From NCBI GenBank assembly GCA_944381535.1, contig CALWLN010000164.1:1-63103 (forward strand): DNA of 63,103 nt, given 5' to 3'. The notes beneath the pieces are model-generated. The model did not search any database. It was not told the DNA's origin and saw nothing but the letters and a program-made list of their open reading frames with translations. Positions 21,857 through 29,805 of the stretch are shown piece by piece. Each line of letters opens with the position of its first letter. Position 1 is the stretch's first letter. The position numbers were made by a program, and so were the translations under genes. The stretch comes from an uncultured Lachnospiraceae bacterium. GTDB lineage: Bacteria > Bacillota > Clostridia > Lachnospirales > Lachnospiraceae.

Positions 21857-23374
21857 ATGTTTGAGACAGACAAAGAAACCTTTGGAGCGTTTGTTGCCAA
21901 ACTGCGCAAGGAAAAGAGAATGACCCAGAAGGAGCTTGCCAGGCAACTGTTTATTACGGATAAGGCGGTCAGTAAATGGGAGCGGGGGCTGAGCCTTCCG
22001 GATATCAAGATGTTTGAGCCTCTGGCGGAGGCGCTGGGGATTACGGTGTTTGAACTGATGGCCTGTGAGCGGGAAGAACGTGCGGAGATTCCGGCGGAAA
22101 AGGTGGGCAAAGCCCTGCATAAGACCATGGAGATTGCCAGGGAGAAGCAGAGGCGGACCGTGCGAAAGTCCTGGGTGGTGGCGGGAAGCATTGCGCTGGC
22201 AATGGTGCTTCTGGTGGTGGCGCTTTATGCTGTCAGGACGGGATCCAATCTGGCGCTGGATAATATGAATCGGAAAGGCTCCTTTCCTGAGATTGGGTGT
22301 GAGTTTCAGGTGGAACTGCCCACCCGGGAGGAATACGTGAATTATTATGTCTATGAGGAGAGCCAGGGGGACTATGAAGCCCTGTTCCATGTGATGGGCG
22401 TTACGGCAGACGGGACGGAGCAGGAAATGTTCCGCCTGCGGCAATCGGGTATGCGGCTGATGTGGGCCCCGAAGGTGCTCTGGGATGAAGCGTATTTGTA
22501 CGTGCTGTTTGGGGGCGGACAAAATCTGCGGGGAGAGGTAACAATGCATGACGGGATGGTAGACGCTGAACCTGCGTATTTTATGCCCTTTTTATACCGG
22601 TATGGCTTTGAGGACAGGGTGGTGGAGCAGATTAAGATAAGCCGGGACACCACCTCCATATTGTTGGACGCTTTTACTTATGAAGGAGAGACGGTATGGG
22701 TCAGTCAGCAGTTTCAGGGAATGCTGTTCGGACTGCACTTTGAGTTTTATCAAGGAAAGGATGGCTACTGCAGCTATGACAACGGACAGAAGCTGGGATG
22801 TCTGACCGAATTGGGAGGCCTTAGAACCACCGGTTATTGTGACGGGAGGGAGTATCTTATCATCGGGCAGGATGGGATTCACAGGCTGAATCTTGATAGC
22901 GGAGAGATGACGATAGTTAAGAAGGATTTCCGAAACTGCTACCGAGCGGAGATTAGAAAAACAAAATTACCGGATGGAGGGGAAGGGTATGTGACAGTCA
23001 CCGCTTTGGTGACGGATTACGAGGAGAACTATGTCACTCGCGGAGAAATCAGGGAGGCTGAGACCGTGGTGACCCTGTATGACGAAGAATGGAAGGAGAT
23101 GGATAGCGTGACGGTTCCGGCCTGGTGCTATGGACTGGAATGGGGAGAGGAAAGTCTGTTGATTTCGGATCAGAAGGACGGGCTGACCTGCTATCTGGCG
23201 CGGTTTTCGGACCTGTCAGTGGAGACGCGCAGGGTGCCGGATTTTCAGTGGAATGTGATTCGGGACAGGCTGGATGAATTGGAGGCCCAGAGGAGCCAGT
23301 GGGTGTATCTTACGGGGCAGGGGGAGTATGTGCTGACCGGGGAGGGAGCGGATAATTTGAGAATCCGGGAGTGA
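21857..23374 (+). CDS. membrane-anchored XRE-type HTH regulator with extracytoplasmic domain
   Basis: 505 residues. Residues ~9-65 are an XRE helix-turn-helix (LRKEKRMTQKELARQLFITD, AVSKWERGLSLPD). Residues ~106-127 form one transmembrane helix (VVAGSIALAMVLLVVALYAV), and ~375 residues follow outside the cell, rich in beta strands with repeated GYCDGREYL / GLEWGEESLLIS-type segments, perhaps a beta-propeller. This one-component layout suggests an outside signal controls DNA binding directly. AAAGGAGG precedes ATG 21857. A TM protein of similar topology follows on the same strand. The ligand is unknown. Confidence 0.85.
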   Translation: MFETDKETFGAFVAKLRKEKRMTQKELARQLFITDKAVSKWERGLSLPDIKMFEPLAEALGITVFELMACEREERAEIPAEKVGKALHKTMEIAREKQRRTVRKSWVVAGSIALAMVLLVVALYAVRTGSNLALDNMNRKGSFPEIGCEFQVELPTREEYVNYYVYEESQGDYEALFHVMGVTADGTEQEMFRLRQSGMRLMWAPKVLWDEAYLYVLFGGGQNLRGEVTMHDGMVDAEPAYFMPFLYRYGFEDRVVEQIKISRDTTSILLDAFTYEGETVWVSQQFQGMLFGLHFEFYQGKDGYCSYDNGQKLGCLTELGGLRTTGYCDGREYLIIGQDGIHRLNLDSGEMTIVKKDFRNCYRAEIRKTKLPDGGEGYVTVTALVTDYEENYVTRGEIREAETVVTLYDEEWKEMDSVTVPAWCYGLEWGEESLLISDQKDGLTCYLARFSDLSVETRRVPDFQWNVIRDRLDELEAQRSQWVYLTGQGEYVLTGEGADNLRIRE

Positions 23375-23415
23375 ATTTTTGGCAGCAGTTCAGACAGGTA
23401 AATTTTTGAAAAAAC

Positions 23416-23442
23416 TGAAACCTCCGGACCGTTTTTTTCGTC
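23416..23442 (+). promoter_or_regulatory. possible ECF-sigma promoter
   Basis: TGAAAC (23416-23421) and CGTC (23439-23442) are 17 bases apart, close to the SigW-type pattern (TGAAAC, ~16 bases, CGTA). It lies 140 bases upstream of the next ORF. One base off the usual spacing, so tentative. Confidence 0.35.
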
Positions 23443-23583
23443 TTTATTATAAAGAGCAGTTTTGAGAGTAGGAAAAAGAGTTAGGTAAACTACAGGGAGG
23501 GCAGGGAGTTGATCGGGCTTTTCTGGGAACGTTCGGAGCAGAGATCAGCTTCGGGAGTGTTTTAAGAATGGAGGCGTCGTGTT

Positions 23584-25197
23584 GTGAGAAAAGAGAGGTT
23601 GTTTCAGATGATGGAGCTGGCGGCGGATGAATTTATTCTGGAGGCGGAGCGGGAGCTTCCGGCGGCTGCGGCGAAGAAGACCTGCCGGCATATCAGGGCA
23701 GCCGCGAAAAAGCCGAAAAAGATCTACTGGCATATCTGGGCGGCTGCGGCGGCCACCATCTGTCTGGTGGCCGGGGCGCTGGCGCTGGTCAGAGGCGGCC
23801 TGCGTCTGGGAGGAGGAGACAGCGCCTCCAACGGGCAGACGGCAGCCGGGGCCGGACATGGGGAGGAAAGCAGTGAATTTATGTCCTATGCGGGGCCGGT
23901 ACTTCCGCTGACGCTTTCGGAGGAAAGTGGAATCAGCGCTACCCGGGATATCGCTTTTGTATTTCCGGGGGAGAACGGCGAGCAGGTGAAGGTGCGGGAT
24001 ACCTATGTGCTGACCAACGAGAGTGAAGAAGCGGTCACGGTGACGGGGTATTACCCCTATGCCGGGAATTTCTGGGAGCTTAGGCAGGTGCGGCCCGGCG
24101 TGACGGTAAATGGGCAGTCTGTGGAAACGAGGATCCGGACCGGGGAGGAAGGCAGTCAGACGTCCGGGGAGGAAAACAGCCAAACGTCCGATGGGACCGG
24201 TGGGCAAAGCAGCCAGACGGATACGGTGGCTTCGGAAGAGAAGCTGTTACAGTGGCAGGATTATCAGAAGCTTCTGGGGGACGGGAGTTATCTGGATACG
24301 GCCCTGGCAGAGACACCTGTTTTCAATCAGCCGGTGGTGGTGTATGAGTTTTCGGATTTTCAGGCGCCCCTGGAGGAATATCCGGCGGCCACGCAGGCGG
24401 TAAGCTTTGGAAAGGACCAGGGCCAGAGACGGATTTTTACATATGGATTTAACGGTTATGAGTGGTGGGAAGAAGAGGATCTGTACCGCTATAGCTATTT
24501 TGTACCCGGCGCCTGCGGAACGGACGAGAAGAAGCTGCTGATCGTGATGGGGGAGGATTTGCAGGACTACACGCTGATGGGCTATGAGGACGGCGGGTGC
24601 GAGGAGGGGGAGGAGCTTGCGGCGGTCTCCTGCGCCGTTACCCGTCGGGAATCCACCCTGGGAGATGTGATTTCGGAGGTGCTGCCGGAATTGGTGCTTT
24701 CCAATTGGGAGGCGTTCGGGGAGGAACTTAACGCGGCTTCGGCGGAAGCGGTGGAAAGTCTTTCGGAGGAAGTGGTGAAAAAAGATATGAGCCGGTACGG
24801 GGATTTCATGAATCTGCGGCCGGAGGAATTTTCACTCGGGGGTCTGGAGGAGTTGTTCCAGGCCGCATTAGGGCAAAAACGGGTATTTTATGAGGAATTT
24901 TCCCTGACCATACCGGCCGGCGGCAGCGTGGCGGTACAGGCGGCGATGTGCAAGTGGCCCAGCTTCGACTATTATTGCGGGCAGTCGGAAAATGTGGGCG
25001 TCCGGGGGTATGATATGTTGACAGGGGCAGGCTCAAGGCTTGCTATTACGGATACCAGGGCTTCTCTGGAGCATACGGATGGGATTGAGCTTGTACGGCA
25101 GAATTTTGGCTTTGACCTGGAGGCGGGGGTAAGCTCCGTTGCGTTGGATTTGTCGGAGGAGCACTATTATATGGAGGTACGCAAAAAGGGGCAGTGA
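23584..25197 (+). CDS. single-pass membrane protein of unknown function
   Basis: 537 residues. A ~55-residue charged cytoplasmic tail (with basic AAKKTCRHIRAAAKKPKK) is followed by one hydrophobic helix (residues ~50-72, WAAAAATICLVAGALALV) and a large outside domain with an acidic, Ser/Gln-rich linker (SQTSGEENSQTSDGTGGQ). The layout is that of anti-sigma or membrane regulators, but no zinc HxxxCxxC motif and no neighbouring sigma gene is visible. Start GTG 23584; ribosome site GGAGG lies at 23571. It follows the XRE sensor 209 bases downstream on the same strand. I cannot assign a family. Confidence 0.75.
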   Translation: MRKERLFQMMELAADEFILEAERELPAAAAKKTCRHIRAAAKKPKKIYWHIWAAAAATICLVAGALALVRGGLRLGGGDSASNGQTAAGAGHGEESSEFMSYAGPVLPLTLSEESGISATRDIAFVFPGENGEQVKVRDTYVLTNESEEAVTVTGYYPYAGNFWELRQVRPGVTVNGQSVETRIRTGEEGSQTSGEENSQTSDGTGGQSSQTDTVASEEKLLQWQDYQKLLGDGSYLDTALAETPVFNQPVVVYEFSDFQAPLEEYPAATQAVSFGKDQGQRRIFTYGFNGYEWWEEEDLYRYSYFVPGACGTDEKKLLIVMGEDLQDYTLMGYEDGGCEEGEELAAVSCAVTRRESTLGDVISEVLPELVLSNWEAFGEELNAASAEAVESLSEEVVKKDMSRYGDFMNLRPEEFSLGGLEELFQAALGQKRVFYEEFSLTIPAGGSVAVQAAMCKWPSFDYYCGQSENVGVRGYDMLTGAGSRLAITDTRASLEHTDGIELVRQNFGFDLEAGVSSVALDLSEEHYYMEVRKKGQ

Positions 25198-25256
25198 CAA
25201 GCTGCCCCAAAAACTGCTGCGCGCGCTTATATAGCGGAATTAAGTTGCTGTTTACT

Positions 25257-25616
25257 TTATGAGTGGTAACGATATGAACGCTGCACTACGCAGAAAGGAT
25301 TACCCTCAGGGTCCTCAAGGACAATGTAGTCGGCATCGGGTGGATACTGCCATTCTTTCCGCGTTGCCCCCAGAGCCAGGAGCCGTTTCACTTCCGCTTC
25401 CTGATTATCGGTGAACAGATCGATATGATGCCTTCGGGCTCTTGGGGAAGAAACCTTGCTTAAGGAAAGCTGAATTCCTGCTCCGTCCCTGGGAATCAAA
25501 ATTGCCCAGTCATCCGAGGCCGGATACTTCAATTTATAATTTAGCGCTTCGCTCCAAAAAGCAACGGCGCGGGAAATGTCCTGAACGCCCCAAACGATAG
25601 AGCCTATTTCTATCAT
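25257..25616 (-). CDS. VOC/glyoxalase-fold protein
   Basis: 119 residues. The paired beta-alpha-beta-beta-beta pattern is seen: GSIVWGVQDISRAVAFWSEA, RHHIDLFTDNQEAEVKRLLA, and the closing DYIVLEDPEGNPFCVVQR with the metal-ligand Glu. VOC proteins include glyoxalases, fosfomycin and bleomycin resistance proteins and small dioxygenases; this size and the DPEGNPFCV ending fit the glyoxalase-like subgroup of unknown substrate. AGGAGGAAT precedes the ATG. It is the end gene of a leftward pair with a nucleotidyltransferase. Confidence 0.87.
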   Translation of the reverse strand: MIEIGSIVWGVQDISRAVAFWSEALNYKLKYPASDDWAILIPRDGAGIQLSLSKVSSPRARRHHIDLFTDNQEAEVKRLLALGATRKEWQYPPDADYIVLEDPEGNPFCVVQRSYRYHS

Positions 25617-25661
25617 GTCCTGATTCCTCCTAAGGTAATGGATATATTGATATGGTATATT

Positions 25662-26456
25662 TCATTGGCAGAGTCTGTGTTGCATAAAATCCGCAAGCAG
25701 GGCTGCTTCTTTTTCTAAATGCGTCCATGTGTCGGCGCATTCTCCCAAATAGGCTTTTCCTGCCATCTCCATCAATGGCGCAAGAGGCGCTGGAAGCTTA
25801 GGTAACACCCATTCCGCGGCAAGATGCTTGGGGCAGATTTCCCCGGTTTCCAAAGTAAACCACATGCGGGCCAATGTCAGCAGTACATTCCTGGTATCCC
25901 ACTTCACGCCGGCAATCAGTCCGGGCAGAGAATGTTGGATTGCTTTTCGTATCTCGCTGTCGGAGACAGGCGGGATAAAGACAGCGGCTGGCTTTCCCTT
26001 CAGCGGTACACTGTGAGTTCTTGCCTGCCATAAAAGAATGGTGATATCCGGGTCATAACTGGCCTGAGGGATGTTTCCTGCCGTTATCTCTTCCCGCAGC
26101 CATTCTCCGTACATATACTCACATTTTGGCGGGAACTGCCACGGTACAAGATCTTGATGATTGATGACGGTCACTTCCAAAGGCCGCTTTTGGATACAGC
26201 CCACTTTTCCGGAAAGAGGCAGCAGCCTTTTGGTAAATTCCTCACGCAGATCCATGGGCAGTGCTCCATCGATGAAAATCAAAATATCCACATCGCTGTT
26301 GGGGTGCAGGCCGCCCAAAACGGATGAGCCATACAGATAGATTCCCCGCAGCTGGTTCCGGAATAATTCTTCTGCCATAGCCATTACCTGAAAGGCTTGT
26401 CTGGGTATTGTATCTCTGTCTGATTGTAATTTCATAAAGTTTCTCTGAAATCTCAT
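25662..26456 (-). CDS. aminoglycoside nucleotidyltransferase, AadA/ANT(9)-like
   Basis: 264 residues, normal length for AadA-type enzymes. The nucleotidyltransferase motif is IYLYGSSVLGGLHPNSDVDI, followed by EVTVINHQDLVPWQFPP with the third acidic residue region and a C-terminal all-helical DUF4111-like domain (NVLLTLARMWFTLETGEICP, KHLAAEWVLPKLPAPLAPL). Such enzymes adenylylate streptomycin and spectinomycin. ATG 26456 has TGGAG 10 bases upstream; GTG 26501 is an alternative start. It lies among chromosomal housekeeping-type genes with no integron or plasmid signals, so it may be an intrinsic member rather than acquired resistance; the substrate is not proven. Confidence 0.82.
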   Translation of the reverse strand: MRFQRNFMKLQSDRDTIPRQAFQVMAMAEELFRNQLRGIYLYGSSVLGGLHPNSDVDILIFIDGALPMDLREEFTKRLLPLSGKVGCIQKRPLEVTVINHQDLVPWQFPPKCEYMYGEWLREEITAGNIPQASYDPDITILLWQARTHSVPLKGKPAAVFIPPVSDSEIRKAIQHSLPGLIAGVKWDTRNVLLTLARMWFTLETGEICPKHLAAEWVLPKLPAPLAPLMEMAGKAYLGECADTWTHLEKEAALLADFMQHRLCQ

Positions 26457-26690
26457 GAAAATTCTCCATTCCACCGCACAGATGGGGGAAACGTTCGACA
26501 CCTGACCTCTGCGAAATTCATGAAGCGGTATTTGTTTTTAGTGTTACTTCAATCAAAATAGGGATTGGATTTTTGAAAATTGTATCAAATTACCGGCACA
26601 ATGTCCAGCCCGGATGCAGGAATGTTTCTGCTTTCATCTGTTTGACGGGGACAGCAGCCATAATGCTTTCAATTTGTCATTTCAAATCAC

Positions 26691-26719
26691 TTGAGCTTTC
26701 AACCGGTTTGCTGTATACT
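26691..26719 (+). promoter_or_regulatory. sigma-A type promoter of the HAD hydrolase gene
   Basis: TTGAGC (26691-26696), 17 bases, TATACT (26714-26719), 63 bases upstream of the start at 26782. Confidence 0.62.
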
Positions 26720-26781
26720 GGCTATGGTTCTATTTACGAGTGAACAAAATTGAGATGGATTGACTAAGAAGGAGTAAAAAC

Positions 26782-27435
26782 GTGAAGTACACAACCTGTA
26801 TCTTTGATTTTGACGGCACACTGGTGGATTCTATGCCGTACTGGTCGCAAAAAATGTTGAACATTTTGGATGAAAATCATATCAATTACCCAAAAGATAT
26901 CATTAGGCATATCACTCCCCTGGGGGATGTGGAAATAGCAAAATATTTTCAAGAGGTCCTGCATGTGAATCTGAGCGTGGAAGAAATGATAAAACAGATG
27001 GATGCCTTTGCCCTGCCGAAGTATCGGGACACCATTGTGCTGAAGGAGGGGGTTGCTGACTATCTGAAGCTGCTTAGAGAAAATGGCTGCAGTGTCAATG
27101 TGCTCACTGCCAGTCCCCACAAAATGGTGGACGTATGTTTAAAGCGGAACGGTATTTTTCACATGTTTGATCATGTGTTTACCTGCGACGACTTTGGTCT
27201 GACAAAATCGGATGTGCGGATTTATGAGGAGGCCGTCCGGCGGATTGGCGCCGAAATGAGCCGGACAGCATTTTTCGATGACAACATAAATGCCATCCGG
27301 ACGGCCGCCAAGGCTGGGCTGTTCACTGTGGGCGTCTATGACAAGTCCGGCGAGGAGTTCGAGGAACAGATGAAAGAGGCTTCGGATGTATTTGTAAAAA
27401 CTTTTGCGGATCTGCCGACACAATTTTTGATGTAA
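26782..27435 (+). CDS. HAD-superfamily hydrolase (phosphatase, subfamily IA)
   Basis: 217 residues. Motif I FDFDGTLVDS carries the nucleophile Asp9 and general acid Asp11; the helical cap domain spans about residues 15-80; motif II is VLTAS (Ser/Thr), motif III the Lys in LTKSDVRIY and motif IV FFDDN. This arrangement is that of phosphoglycolate phosphatase or beta-phosphoglucomutase-like enzymes; the small cap suggests a small phosphorylated metabolite. A GAAGGAG site lies 8 bases before GTG 26782. Monocistronic, own promoter. Confidence 0.88.
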   Translation: MKYTTCIFDFDGTLVDSMPYWSQKMLNILDENHINYPKDIIRHITPLGDVEIAKYFQEVLHVNLSVEEMIKQMDAFALPKYRDTIVLKEGVADYLKLLRENGCSVNVLTASPHKMVDVCLKRNGIFHMFDHVFTCDDFGLTKSDVRIYEEAVRRIGAEMSRTAFFDDNINAIRTAAKAGLFTVGVYDKSGEEFEEQMKEASDVFVKTFADLPTQFLM

Positions 27436-27473
27436 TTAGCCAAAGAGAGTTGTTGAGGCGTTCATACCCGATA

Positions 27474-28232
27474 TTAGTAATTCACAAAGTGCTCTCTGCA
27501 TTCGAAGCCGATGATTTCTTTTGGTAAAGTCAGGTCGAAGCACTCTGACGCCTGGTATGAACCAATAATATGAAATAAATGAAATCCGCAGAAATCTGCC
27601 TCAATCCCTTTCAAGAAAGCCCTTGCGACATCATAGCGGCATACCCAGCCGCCCCGGCAATACATCAGTTCGGACAGAGGACTGCCATTTAGGTCTGTTT
27701 GGGCTTTCCCATCCACAATGTGTCCAAGCCGTAAAACCAGGCTGTCCATGTGATATGTTCTTGAAAAATTCTGAACAATTAATTCTTGAATATTTTTCGT
27801 TAAATCATATGTAAAATCGTTGTCCGGAGAGCAAAAATAATCTGCGTTAGGATTGGACTGCTTTAGCGCAAGCAGATTTTTGGACATATGTACGGGCGCA
27901 GAGGAAGCCACCAGGACCTTTTTTACATGATTTTGTATTGCATGAAATAAGAGATTATAGGTGCCAAATACGTTCGTTTGAAACGATAAGGCAGCATTTT
28001 TGGGGTTAGTAACATTTACAGCAAGGTGAATGATGACATCTATATTTTCCGTAGCTTTTTTTACAGTTTCAGAATCACAGATATCACCCTGGATAATCTG
28101 AACTCTGCCGTTTAGTGACAAGGGATTTTCTTTTGATATATCTAATACCGTTATAGCGTAGTGATTTTGAAGGAGCAGGGAAATTAAGGGCTCGGCTGTT
28201 TTGCCCAATCCTCCTGTTATTAAAATTTTCAT
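27474..28232 (-). CDS. NAD(P)-dependent epimerase/dehydratase (extended SDR)
   Basis: 252 residues. The N-terminal ILITGGLGKTAEPLISLLLQ is a Rossmann nucleotide loop, with the third Gly replaced (GGLGKTA). VIIHLAVNV and FQTNVFGTYNLL are typical of SDR, and YDLTK holds the YxxxK catalytic pair; ASSAPV holds the Ser. Extended SDRs act on nucleotide sugars or similar substrates. ATG 28232 is preferred over upstream starts because GTGAGG lies before it. Convergent with the HAD gene. The protein is shorter than full-length epimerases (~310-330), so the substrate domain is reduced. Confidence 0.78.
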   Translation of the reverse strand: MKILITGGLGKTAEPLISLLLQNHYAITVLDISKENPLSLNGRVQIIQGDICDSETVKKATENIDVIIHLAVNVTNPKNAALSFQTNVFGTYNLLFHAIQNHVKKVLVASSAPVHMSKNLLALKQSNPNADYFCSPDNDFTYDLTKNIQELIVQNFSRTYHMDSLVLRLGHIVDGKAQTDLNGSPLSELMYCRGGWVCRYDVARAFLKGIEADFCGFHLFHIIGSYQASECFDLTLPKEIIGFECREHFVNY

Positions 28233-28388
28233 AAAAACCTCACCATATCGTACCATATATGCCCGCAAGGGTGGCGCTGGATACGCCTATTTTTCAAAAC
28301 CAAATTTTTGATAATAGCTGAAAAGTGAAACCTCCAATATCAATTCTATAAATATTTAGTGTGGAAGTTTTTTTGACGAAAGATACAC

Positions 28389-28430
28389 GAAAAATCCGAA
28401 GCCGTTACCAATAGGAAACAGATTCGGATT
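28389..28430 (-). terminator. terminator of tRNA-Leu(TAG)
   Basis: On the minus strand AATCCGAA (28430-28423) pairs with TTCGGATT (28400-28393) and is followed by TTTT, 13 bases after the tRNA. Confidence 0.78.
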
Positions 28431-28442
28431 ATCATATTCTAC

Positions 28443-28522
28443 TGCGGATAACAGGACTTGAACCTGCACGGTCTCCCACCAGAACCTAAATCTGGCGCGT
28501 CTGCCAATTCCGCCATATCCGC
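28443..28522 (-). tRNA. tRNA-Leu (TAG)
   Basis: 80 bases on the minus strand; acceptor GCGGATA pairs perfectly with TATCCGC, stem CCAGA/TCTGG holds anticodon TAG, and a short (11-base) class II variable arm follows. Discriminator A28443; no CCA is encoded. It is a lone tRNA apart from the two plus-strand clusters. Confidence 0.93.
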
Positions 28523-28648
28523 AAACGTCATCATATGACGACGTTTAGATTCTACCCCAGAATCCGCAAAAAGTCAAGAAAAAACAGGAAAATTAGGGAT
28601 GTAAAAGAGAAATGTTTTCCTGTATAATAGAAATTATCCAGTCGCTGT

Positions 28649-28693
28649 CCGCAGACGCGCAGCGCAGGTCCGCAGGAAAGAACCCGTCTGCGG
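28649..28693 (+). promoter_or_regulatory. structured 5' leader of the Gfo/Idh/MocA gene
   Basis: A 9-bp stem, CCGCAGACG (28649-28657) with CGTCTGCGG (28685-28693), encloses a 27-base loop that repeats GTCCGCAG. A TATAAT box at 28623-28628 lies upstream; the ATG is 51 bases downstream. Its role is unknown. Confidence 0.45.
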
Positions 28694-28743
28694 CCAATGA
28701 GTAGAACAACCGATACAATGATAAGAGAAAAGAGGAACGAAAA

Positions 28744-29781
28744 ATGTTTCAATGGGGCATTATGGGAGGCGGAAATATCTCATCACAGTTCGCCGCCGGA
28801 ATCGAGAAGACAGAGGGAATGAGCGTCTATGCGCTGGCCTCTCAATCGGGAAGAAACGGATTTGGAATCAAAGCGGAAAAATACTATGCTACTTATGAGG
28901 ATCTGGCTGCGGACCCCAGGGTGGACGCTGTATATGTGGGCACCATTCATCCGCAGCATTTGCCCTGCGTCAGGATATGTCTGGAAGCGGGAAAACCGGT
29001 GCTTTGCGAAAAGCCCATTGCCATGAACACAGGAGAACTTGAGGAAATGCTCGGACTGGCAGAAAAGAAACAGACCTTTTTCATGGAGGCCATGTGGTCC
29101 CGGTATCTTCCGGCTGTGCGGGAAATGAAGCGCATTGCGCAGGAAGAGATTTATGGGAAAGTACAGTATCTGCATATCACCTTCGGTTCGCAGATTCCCA
29201 AAGAGGTACGGCGCATTTATGAGGCGGACCTGGGCGGCGGCGCGTTGCTGGACGTGGGCGTGTATGGCGTCAACCTGGCGGATTACTGGCTGGGAGTGAA
29301 GGAAAAGGAGATTCATGCATGGGCGCAGAAGCTTCCGAACACCGTGGATGTGTATACCGGCGTGCAGATACTATATGAAAATGGTGCGGCGGCGGATCTG
29401 GTTTTTGCCACAGACAGGAAACTTCCCAACAGCGGGGTGATTGTGACGGATAAGGCGGAGCTGGTGATGCCCTACTTCTGGCGGCCCACAGAAATTTTGC
29501 GGTACAAGCCCAACGGGAATTTTGCCTCAGAGCGTCTGGAGGAGCGGCTGTCATTTTCGCTGAAAGGCAACGGGTATCCCCATGAGGCCCTGGAGGTAAA
29601 GCGGTGTGTGGAGGAGGGGCTTTTGGAGAGCCCGGACATGACCTGGGAGGACAGCCGGCGGATTATGACGCTCCTGGACGAAATCCGCCGGCAGAGTGGA
29701 ATCCGGTATCCCCAGGATGAAACACCCTCCGGGTATACCTGTATGTCCAAAAAACTGGACAATCATAATGAAAGGGATTAG
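28744..29781 (+). CDS. Gfo/Idh/MocA-family oxidoreductase
   Basis: 345 residues. Rossmann start WGIMGGGNISSQFA (GxGxxx), DAVYVGTIHPQH, and the family signature GKPVLCEKPIA with the catalytic Lys in EKP, followed by EAMWSRYLPAVREMK and DLGGGALLDVGVYGVNLADY. These enzymes oxidise or reduce sugars, inositols or dihydrodiols with NAD(P). GAGGAACGAAA precedes ATG 28744. The EAMWSRYLP and GGALLDVGVY pattern is that of the trans-1,2-dihydrobenzenediol dehydrogenase-like subgroup, but substrate is not known. A leftward lipoprotein gene converges on it. Confidence 0.92.
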   Translation: MFQWGIMGGGNISSQFAAGIEKTEGMSVYALASQSGRNGFGIKAEKYYATYEDLAADPRVDAVYVGTIHPQHLPCVRICLEAGKPVLCEKPIAMNTGELEEMLGLAEKKQTFFMEAMWSRYLPAVREMKRIAQEEIYGKVQYLHITFGSQIPKEVRRIYEADLGGGALLDVGVYGVNLADYWLGVKEKEIHAWAQKLPNTVDVYTGVQILYENGAAADLVFATDRKLPNSGVIVTDKAELVMPYFWRPTEILRYKPNGNFASERLEERLSFSLKGNGYPHEALEVKRCVEEGLLESPDMTWEDSRRIMTLLDEIRRQSGIRYPQDETPSGYTCMSKKLDNHNERD

Positions 29782-29805
29782 ACCGAACCAGAACCAGAAT
29801 TTTGC

